Shown here in pieces: positions 16,018 to 24,662 of a stretch of 64,000 bases of DNA. The first letter of the stretch is position 1. Every line of letters begins with the position of its first letter. A model generated the notes under the pieces. That model was not told the DNA's origin and made no database searches. It saw only the letters and a list, made by a program, of their open reading frames with translations. A program made the translations under genes and the position numbers. The stretch comes from Microscilla marina ATCC 23134 (GTDB lineage: Bacteria; Bacteroidota; Bacteroidia; Cytophagales; Microscillaceae), in the NCBI RefSeq assembly GCF_000169175.1, contig NZ_AAWS01000012.1:67001-131000 (forward strand), in the 5' to 3' direction.

Positions 16018-18264
16018 TTATTCATTATCCAGTAACATCTGAGCTCGTTTTTGTCGCATCTTGGCACAATTCAACTCTATGTCTACTTTATCGGGGCGTT
16101 CAAACGAACCACGGGTATAAGGCAAATCCTTGTTGGCATATACTTTTTTCATATACTCACCCCACATGGGCAAAGCAAGTACTGCACCCTGTCCGTATAC
16201 AATGCTCCTAAAACGAATACTACGGTTATCGCCACCAACCCAAGCACCCGATACAAGATCTTTGGTTACACCAATAAACCAGGCATCCGAGTTATTTTGA
16301 GTAGTTCCTGTTTTACCACCAATTTCATTTTTAGTAGCTACACCATAGCTCCATAGTCGGGTAGATGTACCACCGGGCTCCAAAGCAGCCTTGAGCATGT
16401 GCAACATAATATAAGCAGTCTCTTCATCCAATACCTTGGTTACCTTGGGTATAAACTCTTTGACAACATTTCCGTTGCGGTCTTCTATGCGCGATATAAA
16501 TATAGGTACCGTATGTTTCCCTTTGTTGGCAAAGGTGCTGTAAGCTCCCAACATCTCAAATAGCGATACCTCACTTGACCCTAAACACAACGAGGGTACA
16601 GAGCGTAACGGAGATGATATACCCAACTCTCTGGCGTGTTCTACTATCGTTCTTACCCCAATGGCTTTGGTAAGTCCGGCTGTAACTGAGTTGATTGATT
16701 GCCCTAGTGCCCGGCGCAAAGTCAGGGGAACACCCGTATAAGATAAAGTAGCATTACGGGCTACCCAAGGGCCTCCTCCGGCATTAAACACTACTGGCTG
16801 ATCAACAAATTGGTGACAAGGAGTATACCCCAGGTCAATGGCAGAGGCGTACACAATGGGTTTAAATGTAGACCCAGGTTGTCTGCGTCCTTGTTTTACG
16901 TGATCATACTGAAAATATTTGTAATTGATACCTCCTACCCAGGTTTTTACATGACCACTTTGTGGTTCCATAGACATGAAACCAGTATGCAAAAAGTGTT
17001 TGTAGTAGCGTAAAGAGTCCATTGGACTCAATAAGGTGTCTTTTTCACCAGTCCAGGAAAATACCCTAGTTTTTACAGGGGTATTCATTGCCTTGTTAAT
17101 GCTGGCAGTATCTTTTCCATATTTTTTTCTGAAAATACGGTATTGAGTAGTAGTTTTCGCCAAATCTTCAATAAAGTTGGGTAATTCTACATTGTAAGCG
17201 TCTACCCACGGATTCCTGTTTTCCCAGTGTTTGTAGAAGATTTTTTGTTGTGTTTTCATTTGCTTTTCTACTACCTTCTCGGCGTAGGCTTGCATACGAG
17301 AGTCTATAGTAGTATAAATGCGTAAGCCATCTGTATATAAGTCACGCCCTGACTCTTTTGCCCATTTTTTCAGAAACTTTTTGGCTTCTTCTCTAAAATA
17401 AGGAGCAATTCCACCTACGTGGTCCTCTACCCCAAATTTAAGCTTGATAGACTGAGATTTGAAATAACTTGCTTGTGATGAAGTAATAAATTTATATTTC
17501 TCCATTTGCTCAAGCACCGTGTTTCGGCGGGCTTTCGATCGCTCAGGATTAGATACCGGACTATAACGGGTGGGAGCCTTTAACAAACCTACCAACACTG
17601 CCGACTCAGGCACATTTAACTGGCTAGGGTGTTTGTCAAAAAAAGTACGGGCAGCGGTTTGAATACCAAAAGCATTGCTACCAAACTCTACCGTGTTGAG
17701 GTACATTGTAATAATTTCTTTTTTTGTATAATTCCGCTCAATTTTAATGGCAGTGACCCATTCTTTGGTTTTTGATACAATCGTGCCCACCAATGGGTAG
17801 TCGTGAAGTTTACCTTTGCTGGCTGCTCCACGGGTACGGTAGAGGTTTTTTGCAAGTTGTTGGGTAATGGTACTTGCCCCTCCATCTTTACCCAGCCTTA
17901 CAATGGCACGGGTCAAACCTTTGAGGTCAATGCCAGAGTGACTCTCATAACGAATATCTTCGGTAGCTATGAGGGCATTGATCATGTAGGGAGAAATTTC
18001 TTCATATTCTACCGGGCTTCGGTTTTCCCGGTAATATTTACCCATCAGTTTGCCATCTGCAGAATAAATTTCAGAGGCAAGTTCTGTTTTGGGGTTTTCT
18101 AAGCTTTCCAGACTTGGTATAGGACCAAAAAATCCCATAAAGTCGTTCTCTAGTGCGGTAAAATAAAGAACGGCTCCGGTAATAGTTGCCAAAAAACCGA
18201 TCCAAATAAGCATAATCAGCCGCCAATATCCTTTTCTGTAAAATGGTCTGTCTTTTTTACCCAT
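16018..18264 (-). CDS. Bifunctional penicillin-binding protein 1A
   Basis: A class A PBP that polymerises and cross-links peptidoglycan. The 748 residues hold one N-terminal membrane anchor (about 13-36), a GT51 transglycosylase domain (about 60-240) with 'EDIRYESHSGID', 'GGASTITQQLAKNLY' and 'KKEIITMYLNTVEFGSNAFGI', and a transpeptidase domain (about 420-710) with the SxxK serine in 'PGSTFKPIVYA', SxN as 'GQSINSVTAG', and KTGTT ('IGGKTGTTQNNSDAW'). The length is usual. A TAnnTTTG element on the minus strand (18301-18294) lies 30 bases upstream of the ATG. Confidence 0.95.
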   Translation of the reverse strand: MGKKDRPFYRKGYWRLIMLIWIGFLATITGAVLYFTALENDFMGFFGPIPSLESLENPKTELASEIYSADGKLMGKYYRENRSPVEYEEISPYMINALIATEDIRYESHSGIDLKGLTRAIVRLGKDGGASTITQQLAKNLYRTRGAASKGKLHDYPLVGTIVSKTKEWVTAIKIERNYTKKEIITMYLNTVEFGSNAFGIQTAARTFFDKHPSQLNVPESAVLVGLLKAPTRYSPVSNPERSKARRNTVLEQMEKYKFITSSQASYFKSQSIKLKFGVEDHVGGIAPYFREEAKKFLKKWAKESGRDLYTDGLRIYTTIDSRMQAYAEKVVEKQMKTQQKIFYKHWENRNPWVDAYNVELPNFIEDLAKTTTQYRIFRKKYGKDTASINKAMNTPVKTRVFSWTGEKDTLLSPMDSLRYYKHFLHTGFMSMEPQSGHVKTWVGGINYKYFQYDHVKQGRRQPGSTFKPIVYASAIDLGYTPCHQFVDQPVVFNAGGGPWVARNATLSYTGVPLTLRRALGQSINSVTAGLTKAIGVRTIVEHARELGISSPLRSVPSLCLGSSEVSLFEMLGAYSTFANKGKHTVPIFISRIEDRNGNVVKEFIPKVTKVLDEETAYIMLHMLKAALEPGGTSTRLWSYGVATKNEIGGKTGTTQNNSDAWFIGVTKDLVSGAWVGGDNRSIRFRSIVYGQGAVLALPMWGEYMKKVYANKDLPYTRGSFERPDKVDIELNCAKMRQKRAQMLLDNE

Positions 18265-18293
18265 TGTTTGAGACTGTTTTTAATTTAGTGTTT

Positions 18294-18301
18294 CAAAATT
18301 A
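18294..18301 (-). promoter_or_regulatory. Probable PBP1A -7 promoter element
   Basis: On the minus strand this reads TAATTTTG, an exact TAnnTTTG match 30 bases before the ATG at 18264. No good -33 TTG is visible. Confidence 0.4.
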
Positions 18302-18388
18302 GTGATTTTTGATATAGTTAATTAATCATAGTGAAGTTTATACAAAAAAAAATAAAAAGTAACCTTTTTTAACCTACAAGCTTCAGGC

Positions 18389-18438
18389 AAAAAGCGATAA
18401 GTCAAGTATTAAAATTACAAACTTGAAACTTACCGCTT
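18389..18438 (-). terminator. Probable terminator of the sprE-like gene
   Basis: On the minus strand AAGCGGTAAGT...CAAGT pairs with ACTTG-ACTTATCGCTT across about a 14-nt loop and runs into TTTTT. The arms are themselves heptad-repeat words (ACTTGAA, ACTTACC, GCTTAGG). Confidence 0.5.
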
Positions 18439-18462
18439 AGGTTACTGTGAAATATGAAGTGG

Positions 18463-20595
18463 CTACATTGCTTTAGACTTTTTAAGCAAGTTGTTGGCAA
18501 ACTTTTTAAGGTTGCTGCCCGGGTAGTCTTTAATAAACTTTAACAAGGCTTTTTCCCTTACTTCTTTATTTTGTGTGCGACTAATAATTAGCACCTTCAG
18601 AAACGAAAACTTATCTTGAATGAGGTTTTGTGGAAACTTTTTCAGTGTAGCATCCATGAGTTGTTGCGATTTTTCATACTGGAGGTTTTGATAAGCCTCA
18701 TAAGCTTTTTTGTAAGCCTCTTTTACTTCTTTTTCGTGTTTCTTGGCCTCTTTTAACCAATTAGGGTTAATAATCATATTTTTGTATACCGAGTTAGGGT
18801 ATTTTTTCAGCACTTGCTGCTTATAATAGGCTGCCCTGGAAGCATTCGGCAAGTTTTTGTTAATGAGGTACAAAAAATAAAGTACCTCTGCCTCATACTT
18901 TGTCTTAGAAAACCTTTTGAGCAACTCTTCAAATGACCCAATGGCCTTTTTGTTTTCATTCAAATGGAGGTTATAAATTTTACCTAACTCATAAAAACCA
19001 TCCTCCAGTTTTTTGTCAGAGGCCTTGATAGCTTCTGGAGTAAAAGGTATAATTTTATAGAGTTCTTCTTTTGCCTTTTTTACCCTGTCTGCTACAATTT
19101 TTCCTTTGTCAGGCTTTTTGTCTCCCCCTATAAACAAAGAATCAGGTGGCTCAGGATCTTTGTTGCTCCGGCGCCAGTTATCTTCAAGTACCCTTGTGCC
19201 CCATTTCTGTTGAAACTTTACCCTGCCTCGCGCCACTAATTGAGGATTATAGAAATACCATACATTACTTTGCAGTTCTTTCAAAGTGCTGGTATTATTG
19301 CTTCGTTTGGCTTTGTCTTTGGCAGCTTGTATAAGGCGTTGTTCCTCGTCGTATGCTTTTTCTATTTTAACTTTCAAGTTTTTATCCAGGTAAGCTGATA
19401 ACTGTAAGGTGTCCATTTTAGCCATTCTTTGCAGGCTATCTTCCAGCCTTACACTATTCAGGTATTTTACAAAGTCGCCCAAGATACGCGCCCTTCGCTT
19501 GATCATCTTATAGTTTTCTACATTTTTGGGCAGCGACACCATCGAGCTATCATAATATTTTTTGGCAAGTTCATACTCTTCTAGTGGGGCATAGTGCACT
19601 TCACCTAGTTTAAGGTAAGAGTAGGCTTTTTGTACCTTGTTACCTGCACTGGCATCAATAGATTTTTTGAGCATAGTAACTGCTCGGTTGGTGCTGTCTT
19701 GTCGCAGTTCAAAAAGCGCCAGTTCATAATAAATTTTATCATGATACTCTTTGTTCTTTACATCACGTAGTAGCCGTCTGAAATAACGTCGGGCTTTACG
19801 TATGTCTTTATCCGTTTTTATGTTAGATACCTGGGTCATTTTGAGTCGGGCATAAAAAGCCAGCTCATAAGGAGGGTTGTTTCTAAGCACAGAGCGGTAA
19901 TGAGTATACGCTTTATCGTATTGTTCAAACCTTTGGTATATTTGCCCTATGATAAAATGAATGCGTCCTTTACGTTCTCCATGGCGCATCATATCTACTG
20001 CTTTTACCAAATACCTCCCGGTTCTTTTATAGTTAAGTTTTGTTCGGTAATAGTGCGCCCGCATAATCAAAAAATCACGCAGGTTTTGTTTACTCATTGC
20101 CTGTTTTTTCAAATAATTAATTACCGTCAACGCGTTTCTGTCCTGATCAGTGCGCAGAAAAGTTCGAATAAGAAATATAAGTGATTTATGCCGGAGGTCA
20201 TCGTCTTCACTTTGGGTATTCACAAACTTAAAGCCTACGATTGCCTGGTCAAAGTTACGTCCGTAAAACCTGGCTTTAGCAATCACATGGTAGGCATTAT
20301 CCATCCAGTTGCTTTCATCGTGTTTGTGATATATAATAGAAGCTTTCTCTAGACTGTACTTAATGTCCTGATCGTGTGCCTTCATAGTATTGGTATCTAT
20401 AAAAGGCTGCACATCCAATATCTTATTGTAATCTTCGATACGCTTCAGAAACAGCTTTCTTTCTATCTCTTGCATTCGCTCATTGGCAAGAAAATAAGCA
20501 TTGTAATGAGCTGTAATGTTATGGTAAGGCTTACAGGCTTGTAAAATGGCCACTATTGCGATTGCAAGCAGAGGTATGACTTTAAAATACTTCAA
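18463..20595 (-). CDS. sprE: SprE/PorW-like TPR lipoprotein (type IX secretion and gliding)
   Basis: SprE (Flavobacterium) and PorW (Porphyromonas) are periplasmic TPR lipoproteins needed for type IX secretion and gliding. The open frame extends to a GTG at 20661. I favour TTG 20595, which gives MKYFKVIPLLAIAIVAILQAC, a textbook lipoprotein signal with Cys21 (710 residues). After it come the family hallmarks 'NITAHYNAYFLANERMQEIE', 'SIIYHKHDESNWMDNAYHVI' and 'KARFYGRNFDQAI', then many TPRs through the protein, a Lys-rich middle (about 395-520) and another TPR block to the C-terminus. The family call comes from these N-terminal motifs. Confidence 0.82.
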   Translation of the reverse strand: MKYFKVIPLLAIAIVAILQACKPYHNITAHYNAYFLANERMQEIERKLFLKRIEDYNKILDVQPFIDTNTMKAHDQDIKYSLEKASIIYHKHDESNWMDNAYHVIAKARFYGRNFDQAIVGFKFVNTQSEDDDLRHKSLIFLIRTFLRTDQDRNALTVINYLKKQAMSKQNLRDFLIMRAHYYRTKLNYKRTGRYLVKAVDMMRHGERKGRIHFIIGQIYQRFEQYDKAYTHYRSVLRNNPPYELAFYARLKMTQVSNIKTDKDIRKARRYFRRLLRDVKNKEYHDKIYYELALFELRQDSTNRAVTMLKKSIDASAGNKVQKAYSYLKLGEVHYAPLEEYELAKKYYDSSMVSLPKNVENYKMIKRRARILGDFVKYLNSVRLEDSLQRMAKMDTLQLSAYLDKNLKVKIEKAYDEEQRLIQAAKDKAKRSNNTSTLKELQSNVWYFYNPQLVARGRVKFQQKWGTRVLEDNWRRSNKDPEPPDSLFIGGDKKPDKGKIVADRVKKAKEELYKIIPFTPEAIKASDKKLEDGFYELGKIYNLHLNENKKAIGSFEELLKRFSKTKYEAEVLYFLYLINKNLPNASRAAYYKQQVLKKYPNSVYKNMIINPNWLKEAKKHEKEVKEAYKKAYEAYQNLQYEKSQQLMDATLKKFPQNLIQDKFSFLKVLIISRTQNKEVREKALLKFIKDYPGSNLKKFANNLLKKSKAM

Positions 20596-20765
20596 AATTT
20601 TCCAGTTTATTTTTTTGTGGCTAATTTTAAATGAAAGGACATTAAAATAAACCTGTCTCACAAAAAAGAGTTTTTATACTATAATGGTAAAAACCTACGC
20701 CACTATACTGCTTCTGCTTTCAAAAAATGGAGATTAAAAAGCCAAATTAAAATAGTATATTGGCA

Positions 20766-20926
20766 AGTGATCTGGAAAAAATAAGATGTGCCAATTCAAG
20801 AAAATATATTATTCTCAGATAATTCAAAAAAAACGGTGCATAGCCAAAGCTATGAAACTTTTTTTTTGAGGAGAATGAGGACAATAGATACACTTTAATG
20901 GCTCAAATTATTTATGAAAGATCACT
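20766..20926 (+). repeat. Long-hairpin intergenic element, copy 4
   Basis: The arms pair from AGTGATCT (20766-20773) with AGATCACT (20919-20926), through AATAA and GCCA/TGGC blocks, to an apical stem (20824-20869) capped by CATAGC-CAAA-GCTATG (20839-20854). Inner sequence matches copy 2 base for base in many places and the TGxGCCA-to-TGGCTCA span is nearly the same. The outermost eight bases differ completely from copy 2 yet remain self-complementary. Confidence 0.65.
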
Positions 20927-21128
20927 AAGTTACAATACCTAAATAAAACACTATTGTGTTTGGTTGATTTTAATTAATACAGGTTTTGTATATGAAACAT
21001 TGATTTTCAAGTGTTTAACTAAGTGTTTTTTGGCAGATAAATTGCCTGTATTTACAGTATAATGTACTATAAATACCAAAAACAGTATCAAAATTACATA
21101 AAAAACCCATATTTCAGCATATTTTTAG

Positions 21129-21169
21129 GCAAATTAACGATCAATATCAATAAAAATACGTTAATTTGC
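21129..21169. promoter_or_regulatory. Perfect 11-bp inverted repeat upstream of the M23/bactofilin/atp operon
   Basis: GCAAATTAACG (21129-21139) and CGTTAATTTGC (21159-21169) are exact reverse complements separated by 19 bases. The right arm contains TTAATTTG, one base off the TAnnTTTG -7 box. The start codon lies 46 bases downstream. It could be an operator or a 5' RNA hairpin. Confidence 0.5.
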
Positions 21170-21215
21170 ACCGATTTTGTGGGTTTGTCCAGATGTGTAA
21201 CAAAAATATACCACA

Positions 21216-22085
21216 TTGAAAGTAAAAAAAACATTGTCTAATTGGCTTACTACCCGATATAAGTTAATTATAAGAAACGAAGAAAGTTTAGAGGAGAAAA
21301 AACAAATCCCTTATACCTACTCCATTGTTATATTTATTGCTACGCTATTTTCCGGATTGGTCTTTACTTTAGGCTTTTTCACCTCTCAAAAATTTTTCAG
21401 TGAAAGTACCTTGACTACTGATAATGGGGCTGAGTTTGTGCGAAGTGTAAAAACTTTGAATCAAAAGATCGATTCAATATCAAGCCAGGTACAAGGACGG
21501 GAATTTTTTATCAAAAACTTTAGAAATGTGGTAGGAGGGAAGGTAAAGTACTTTAATAATGAAGACAGCGCCAAATCAAAAATACCTGTCATTCGCAAAG
21601 TTTCTGACTCAATCAATCCAGATTATATAGATCCTAACGATAAGTTATTGCGCGAAGAATTTGAGGGAAGTTCAGGAAACCCGCTCATGGGTGGGCAAGG
21701 AATCAAAAGCCTGAAGTCGCTCTATTTGTTTGCTCCCTTAAAAGGAGTAATCTCTAAAAAATATAATCCTCGTCAACAAAATTACGGGGTGGATATTGTG
21801 TCTACGCACGGCAGTACTGTGTCTTCTATTGCAGATGGCACAATTATTATGACTTCTTGGACAAGTGATAAAGGGTATGTTGTAGCAATACAACACCAAT
21901 CTAATCTCATTTCGGTGTATACGCATTGTGCTACTTTGTTTCAGAACAAAAGAGTAGGAAGTTTTTTGAAAGCAGGAGAAGCAGTAGCTCTTTTAGGTAA
22001 AAATTCAAAAAATAAGCCGTTTTTGCATTTTGAATTATGGTACAAAGGTACGCCAGTTAACCCCGAAGCATTTGTTTCATTTTAA
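21216..22085 (+). CDS. M23/LytM-fold membrane protein, probably degenerate
   Basis: The 289-residue protein has a cytoplasmic stub, one membrane helix (about 33-55), a coiled-coil-like stretch (about 65-100) and a C-terminal M23 domain (about 170-289). M23 enzymes cut peptidoglycan cross-bridges using a zinc held by H-x3-D and HxH. Here the first histidine position reads Asn189 ('NYGVD', Asp193 kept), while 'YTHC' and 'LHFELW' keep the other two. Hydrolytic activity is therefore doubtful, and it may act as an amidase activator like EnvC/NlpD. Start is TTG 21216. Bactofilin follows after 18 bases. Confidence 0.85.
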   Translation: MKVKKTLSNWLTTRYKLIIRNEESLEEKKQIPYTYSIVIFIATLFSGLVFTLGFFTSQKFFSESTLTTDNGAEFVRSVKTLNQKIDSISSQVQGREFFIKNFRNVVGGKVKYFNNEDSAKSKIPVIRKVSDSINPDYIDPNDKLLREEFEGSSGNPLMGGQGIKSLKSLYLFAPLKGVISKKYNPRQQNYGVDIVSTHGSTVSSIADGTIIMTSWTSDKGYVVAIQHQSNLISVYTHCATLFQNKRVGSFLKAGEAVALLGKNSKNKPFLHFELWYKGTPVNPEAFVSF

Positions 22086-22103
22086 ATTAAATCCCAAAAA
22101 AAC

Positions 22104-22556
22104 ATGTTCATGGCTGTATTTGGAAATAACACTAGCAAAGAAACCAAAAAAGATATCACAGAACTTAGCAATGCAGAAACCCGCATTGGTAAAGGAGCTG
22201 TTTTAGATGGTAATATCGAGACTTACGGACCAGTACGCTTAGACGGTAAGATTGTCGGTAATATTAAAAGTAAATCAAGAGTTGTACTTGGAGAAACTTC
22301 TGGTTTACAAGGAAGTATTTTAGCCCAAAATGCTGAGATTTCAGGTGAAGTAAAAGGCTTGGTTGAGATCGCAGACTTATTGACCCTTAAATCTACAGCA
22401 GTGATTAATGGTGATATTGTTTGTAACAAATTGATTGTTGAAGCAGGAGCTGTATTTAATGGAAGCTGCAAAATGGGCAACATGGTAAAAGAAATAAAAA
22501 TAAACGATAGTACTAAGAAACCTTCTCATGACCAAAAACAAAAACAGGTCGTCTAA
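22104..22556 (+). CDS. Bactofilin (polymer-forming cytoskeletal protein)
   Basis: Bactofilins self-assemble into membrane-associated filaments that position cell-wall enzymes. The 150 residues show a short N-terminal tail, then the right-handed beta-helix core (about 30-125) with repeated 'GNIETYGPVRLDGKIVGNI', 'LQGSILAQNAEISGEVKG' and 'VINGDIVCNKLIVEAGAVFNG', and a polar C-terminal tail ending in Lys/Gln. ATG 22104 or, more typically, ATG 22110 (MAVFGNN) starts it. Pairing with an M23-like gene directly upstream is the arrangement known for CcmA/Csd1-type shape modules. Its last 29 bases overlap atpZ. Confidence 0.93.
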   Translation: MFMAVFGNNTSKETKKDITELSNAETRIGKGAVLDGNIETYGPVRLDGKIVGNIKSKSRVVLGETSGLQGSILAQNAEISGEVKGLVEIADLLTLKSTAVINGDIVCNKLIVEAGAVFNGSCKMGNMVKEIKINDSTKKPSHDQKQKQVV

Positions 22557-22740
22557 CGATTACGTTCGTTATTCAGCACTTGCTTTTGAAATGTTTGCCT
22601 TAATTTTGGCGGCAGTTTTAGGAGGTAGGTGGTTAGATGAATACTGGGGGCTAGAAAACCCTATCATGACACTCATCTTATCACTTACTTCTGTAATTGT
22701 CGCTATTTTTCTTTTAATTCGAACCCTTACATCTCGTTAA
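22528..22740 (+). CDS. atpZ: AtpZ-like small membrane protein of the ATP synthase operon
   Basis: A 70-residue protein with a basic N-terminus (MTKNKNRSS) and two membrane helices (about 16-34 and 44-66), the AtpZ/AtpQ type usually encoded before F0 genes and thought to aid Mg/Ca import or synthase assembly. 'GRWLDEYWGLENP' between the helices is the family motif. Its start lies inside the bactofilin gene (29-base overlap), so the two are probably translationally coupled. Confidence 0.85.
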   Translation: MTKNKNRSSNDYVRYSALAFEMFALILAAVLGGRWLDEYWGLENPIMTLILSLTSVIVAIFLLIRTLTSR

Positions 22741-22742
22741 AG

Positions 22743-23120
22743 ATGCAGCAACATTTACGACAGATTGGCATCCCTTCATTAATTATTGCAATTTTTATTA
22801 TTGCTGATACATTTATTAAACAAATTAATTTATTTCATTTTACCAAGTGGGGCTTATGGGGATTTTTTATTGCTATAGCCTTGGTAACCTCGCTTGTAAC
22901 AAGCTACGGGCTAAAAAAAGATGAAAAAGCATTCCATGTATACTACTTTTTATCAATGGGTATAAGGCTATTTTTGAGTGTTATATTTGTATTTGTTTGT
23001 ATTATTCTCAGAATGGAAGGCATTTACTCGTTTGTAATAACCTTCTTTGTTTTTTATTTCTTGTACTTTGTTTTTGAAATTTATTTCCTGTTGGGTAATT
23101 TGCGCGCAAAATCTGAATGA
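22743..23120 (+). CDS. AtpI-position membrane protein
   Basis: A 125-residue protein with four hydrophobic helices (about 11-28, 36-56, 70-94, 98-120). It lies two bases after atpZ and 45 bases before atpB, where AtpI is often encoded. AtpI helps assemble the c-ring in other bacteria. The sequence is too diverged for me to assign AtpI by motif, so the role rests on position, size and topology. Confidence 0.7.
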   Translation: MQQHLRQIGIPSLIIAIFIIADTFIKQINLFHFTKWGLWGFFIAIALVTSLVTSYGLKKDEKAFHVYYFLSMGIRLFLSVIFVFVCIILRMEGIYSFVITFFVFYFLYFVFEIYFLLGNLRAKSE

Positions 23121-23165
23121 TCGGATTAAATATATACGAAAAACGAGACTATCATAGATAATAAA

Positions 23166-24242
23166 ATGCTTAAAAAAACGCTACTATTGGTTGGACTTCT
23201 TTGTCTTTTTCAATTTGCACAAGCCAAAGGAGGAGGAGATGACAAGTTTGAAGCAAAAGACTTCAGTGAACTCATCACTCACCACATTGCCGATTCGCAT
23301 GGTTGGGAGTTTTTCAAAGGCTTTACCATCCCGTTGCCTGTAATCTTATACACCGACAAAGGTCTTGATATTTTCATGTCTTCTGCCATTCCTCACGGAG
23401 ATGGAAAACATGAGGACATCAAAAAAGAAGGGCACAAAGAAGGAGCGAAAGCTCATCATGGAGCCATAACCTTTGAACATGGAGGCAACAAATATGTATA
23501 TGCTCATGGACATTTTGCCTTGGCAAATGGAGGGCACGTAATGGATTTTTCTATTACCAAAAACGTAGCTTCTTTGTTTGTAAGTGTAGCCTTATTGTTT
23601 TTCGTGTTTTTTAGTGTTTCTAAAGGATATAAAAAACGAGCGGGTAAGGCTCCAAGAGGCATCCAATCATTTTTTGAGCCTATCATCATTTTTGTGAGAG
23701 ATGATATAGCCAAAGAAAACATTGGACCTAAGTATGAAAGGTTTACTCCTTATCTTCTTACCGTATTTTTCTTTATCTGGTTTAACAACATGTTGGGGTT
23801 ATTGCCTGGTGCAGCCAACCTTACCGGAAACATTGCCGTAACTTTGGTGCTTTCTGTAATTACTTTTGTAATTACAACGCTGAGTGCTAACAAAAACTAC
23901 TGGGCACACATATTTACCCCTCCTGTACCCAAACTACTTTACATTATCTTGGTTCCTATTGAAATTATAGGAATGTTCACCAAGCCATTCTCTCTAATGA
24001 TCCGATTGTTTGCTAACATTACAGCAGGTCACATTATTATGTTGAGTTTGTTTGGTTTGATCTTTATTTTCCAAAGTCTTGCTGTAGGAGTAGTAAGTAC
24101 TGCTTTTGCAACCTTTATGAACTTTCTGGAGCTACTGGTAGCATTTATTCAAGCGTATGTGTTTACCTTGCTTTCTGCCTCTTATTTCTCAACAGCAGTA
24201 GAGGAGCATCATCATGATGAAGCACACGCACACGCTCACTAA
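23166..24242 (+). CDS. atpB: ATP synthase F0 subunit a
   Basis: Subunit a forms the proton half-channels against the c-ring. The 358-residue chain is longer than the enterobacterial form because of a signal peptide (MLKKTLLLVGLLCLFQFAQA) and a His-rich periplasmic extension (about 20-130), common in Bacteroidota. The core has 'WFNNMLGLLPG', the essential Arg in 'SLMIRLFANITAGHI', and 'ELLVAFIQAYVFTLL'. The C-terminus is His-rich ('EEHHHDEAHAHAH'). A His-rich tail plus extension could bind metal, but that is speculation. Confidence 0.96.
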   Translation: MLKKTLLLVGLLCLFQFAQAKGGGDDKFEAKDFSELITHHIADSHGWEFFKGFTIPLPVILYTDKGLDIFMSSAIPHGDGKHEDIKKEGHKEGAKAHHGAITFEHGGNKYVYAHGHFALANGGHVMDFSITKNVASLFVSVALLFFVFFSVSKGYKKRAGKAPRGIQSFFEPIIIFVRDDIAKENIGPKYERFTPYLLTVFFFIWFNNMLGLLPGAANLTGNIAVTLVLSVITFVITTLSANKNYWAHIFTPPVPKLLYIILVPIEIIGMFTKPFSLMIRLFANITAGHIIMLSLFGLIFIFQSLAVGVVSTAFATFMNFLELLVAFIQAYVFTLLSASYFSTAVEEHHHDEAHAHAH

Positions 24243-24299
24243 AAATATTACGTGACACAGCAAATTGGTAAATCGGTTTGTGGTGACACTGTTAAACGC

Positions 24300-24340
24300 A
24301 TTAATTATGCATGAGTGGTTAGCACTCTTGTTAATTAATA
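24300..24340 (+). other. Intercistronic hairpin between atpB and atpE
   Basis: ATTAATTA...GAGTG (24300-24317) pairs with CACTC...TAATTAAT (24323-24340 region) around GTTAG, an interrupted stem with no T-run. It may be a processing or stability element ahead of the c-subunit gene. Confidence 0.4.
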
Positions 24341-24376
24341 TTTTCTTTTTATTCATTATTACATAAGTTCAATATT

Positions 24377-24652
24377 ATGTTAGCTCAATTATTATCTATT
24401 ATTTCATCTATCTTCATGATGGATATGGGATCTGGTATGGCAATTATGGGTGCTGGTATCGGAGCCGGACTTGTAGCGTTAGGCGCAGGTGTTGGTATCG
24501 GACGTATTGGTGGTGGTGCTGTTGAAGGTATCGCTCGCAACCCAAGTGCTTCTGGAGACATTCAACGTAACATGATTATTGCAGCTGCCTTGATTGAAGG
24601 TGTTGCTCTTTTTGGTGTTGTAATCTGTTTGTTGATTTCTTTCAAAGGATAA
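24377..24652 (+). CDS. atpE: ATP synthase F0 subunit c
   Basis: The ring-forming proteolipid. The 91 residues make two helices joined by the polar loop 'RNPSASGDIQRN'. Helix 1 has the glycine-rich 'GAGIGAGLVALGAGVGIGRIGGG'; helix 2 has the ion-binding glutamate in 'AALIEGVALFGVVICLL'. The residues around the Glu do not show the full sodium-binding pattern, so proton use is likely. The gene is followed by a strong terminator-like hairpin, which should raise c over downstream subunits. Confidence 0.96.
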   Translation: MLAQLLSIISSIFMMDMGSGMAIMGAGIGAGLVALGAGVGIGRIGGGAVEGIARNPSASGDIQRNMIIAAALIEGVALFGVVICLLISFKG

Positions 24653-24662
24653 TTTACAAAAT

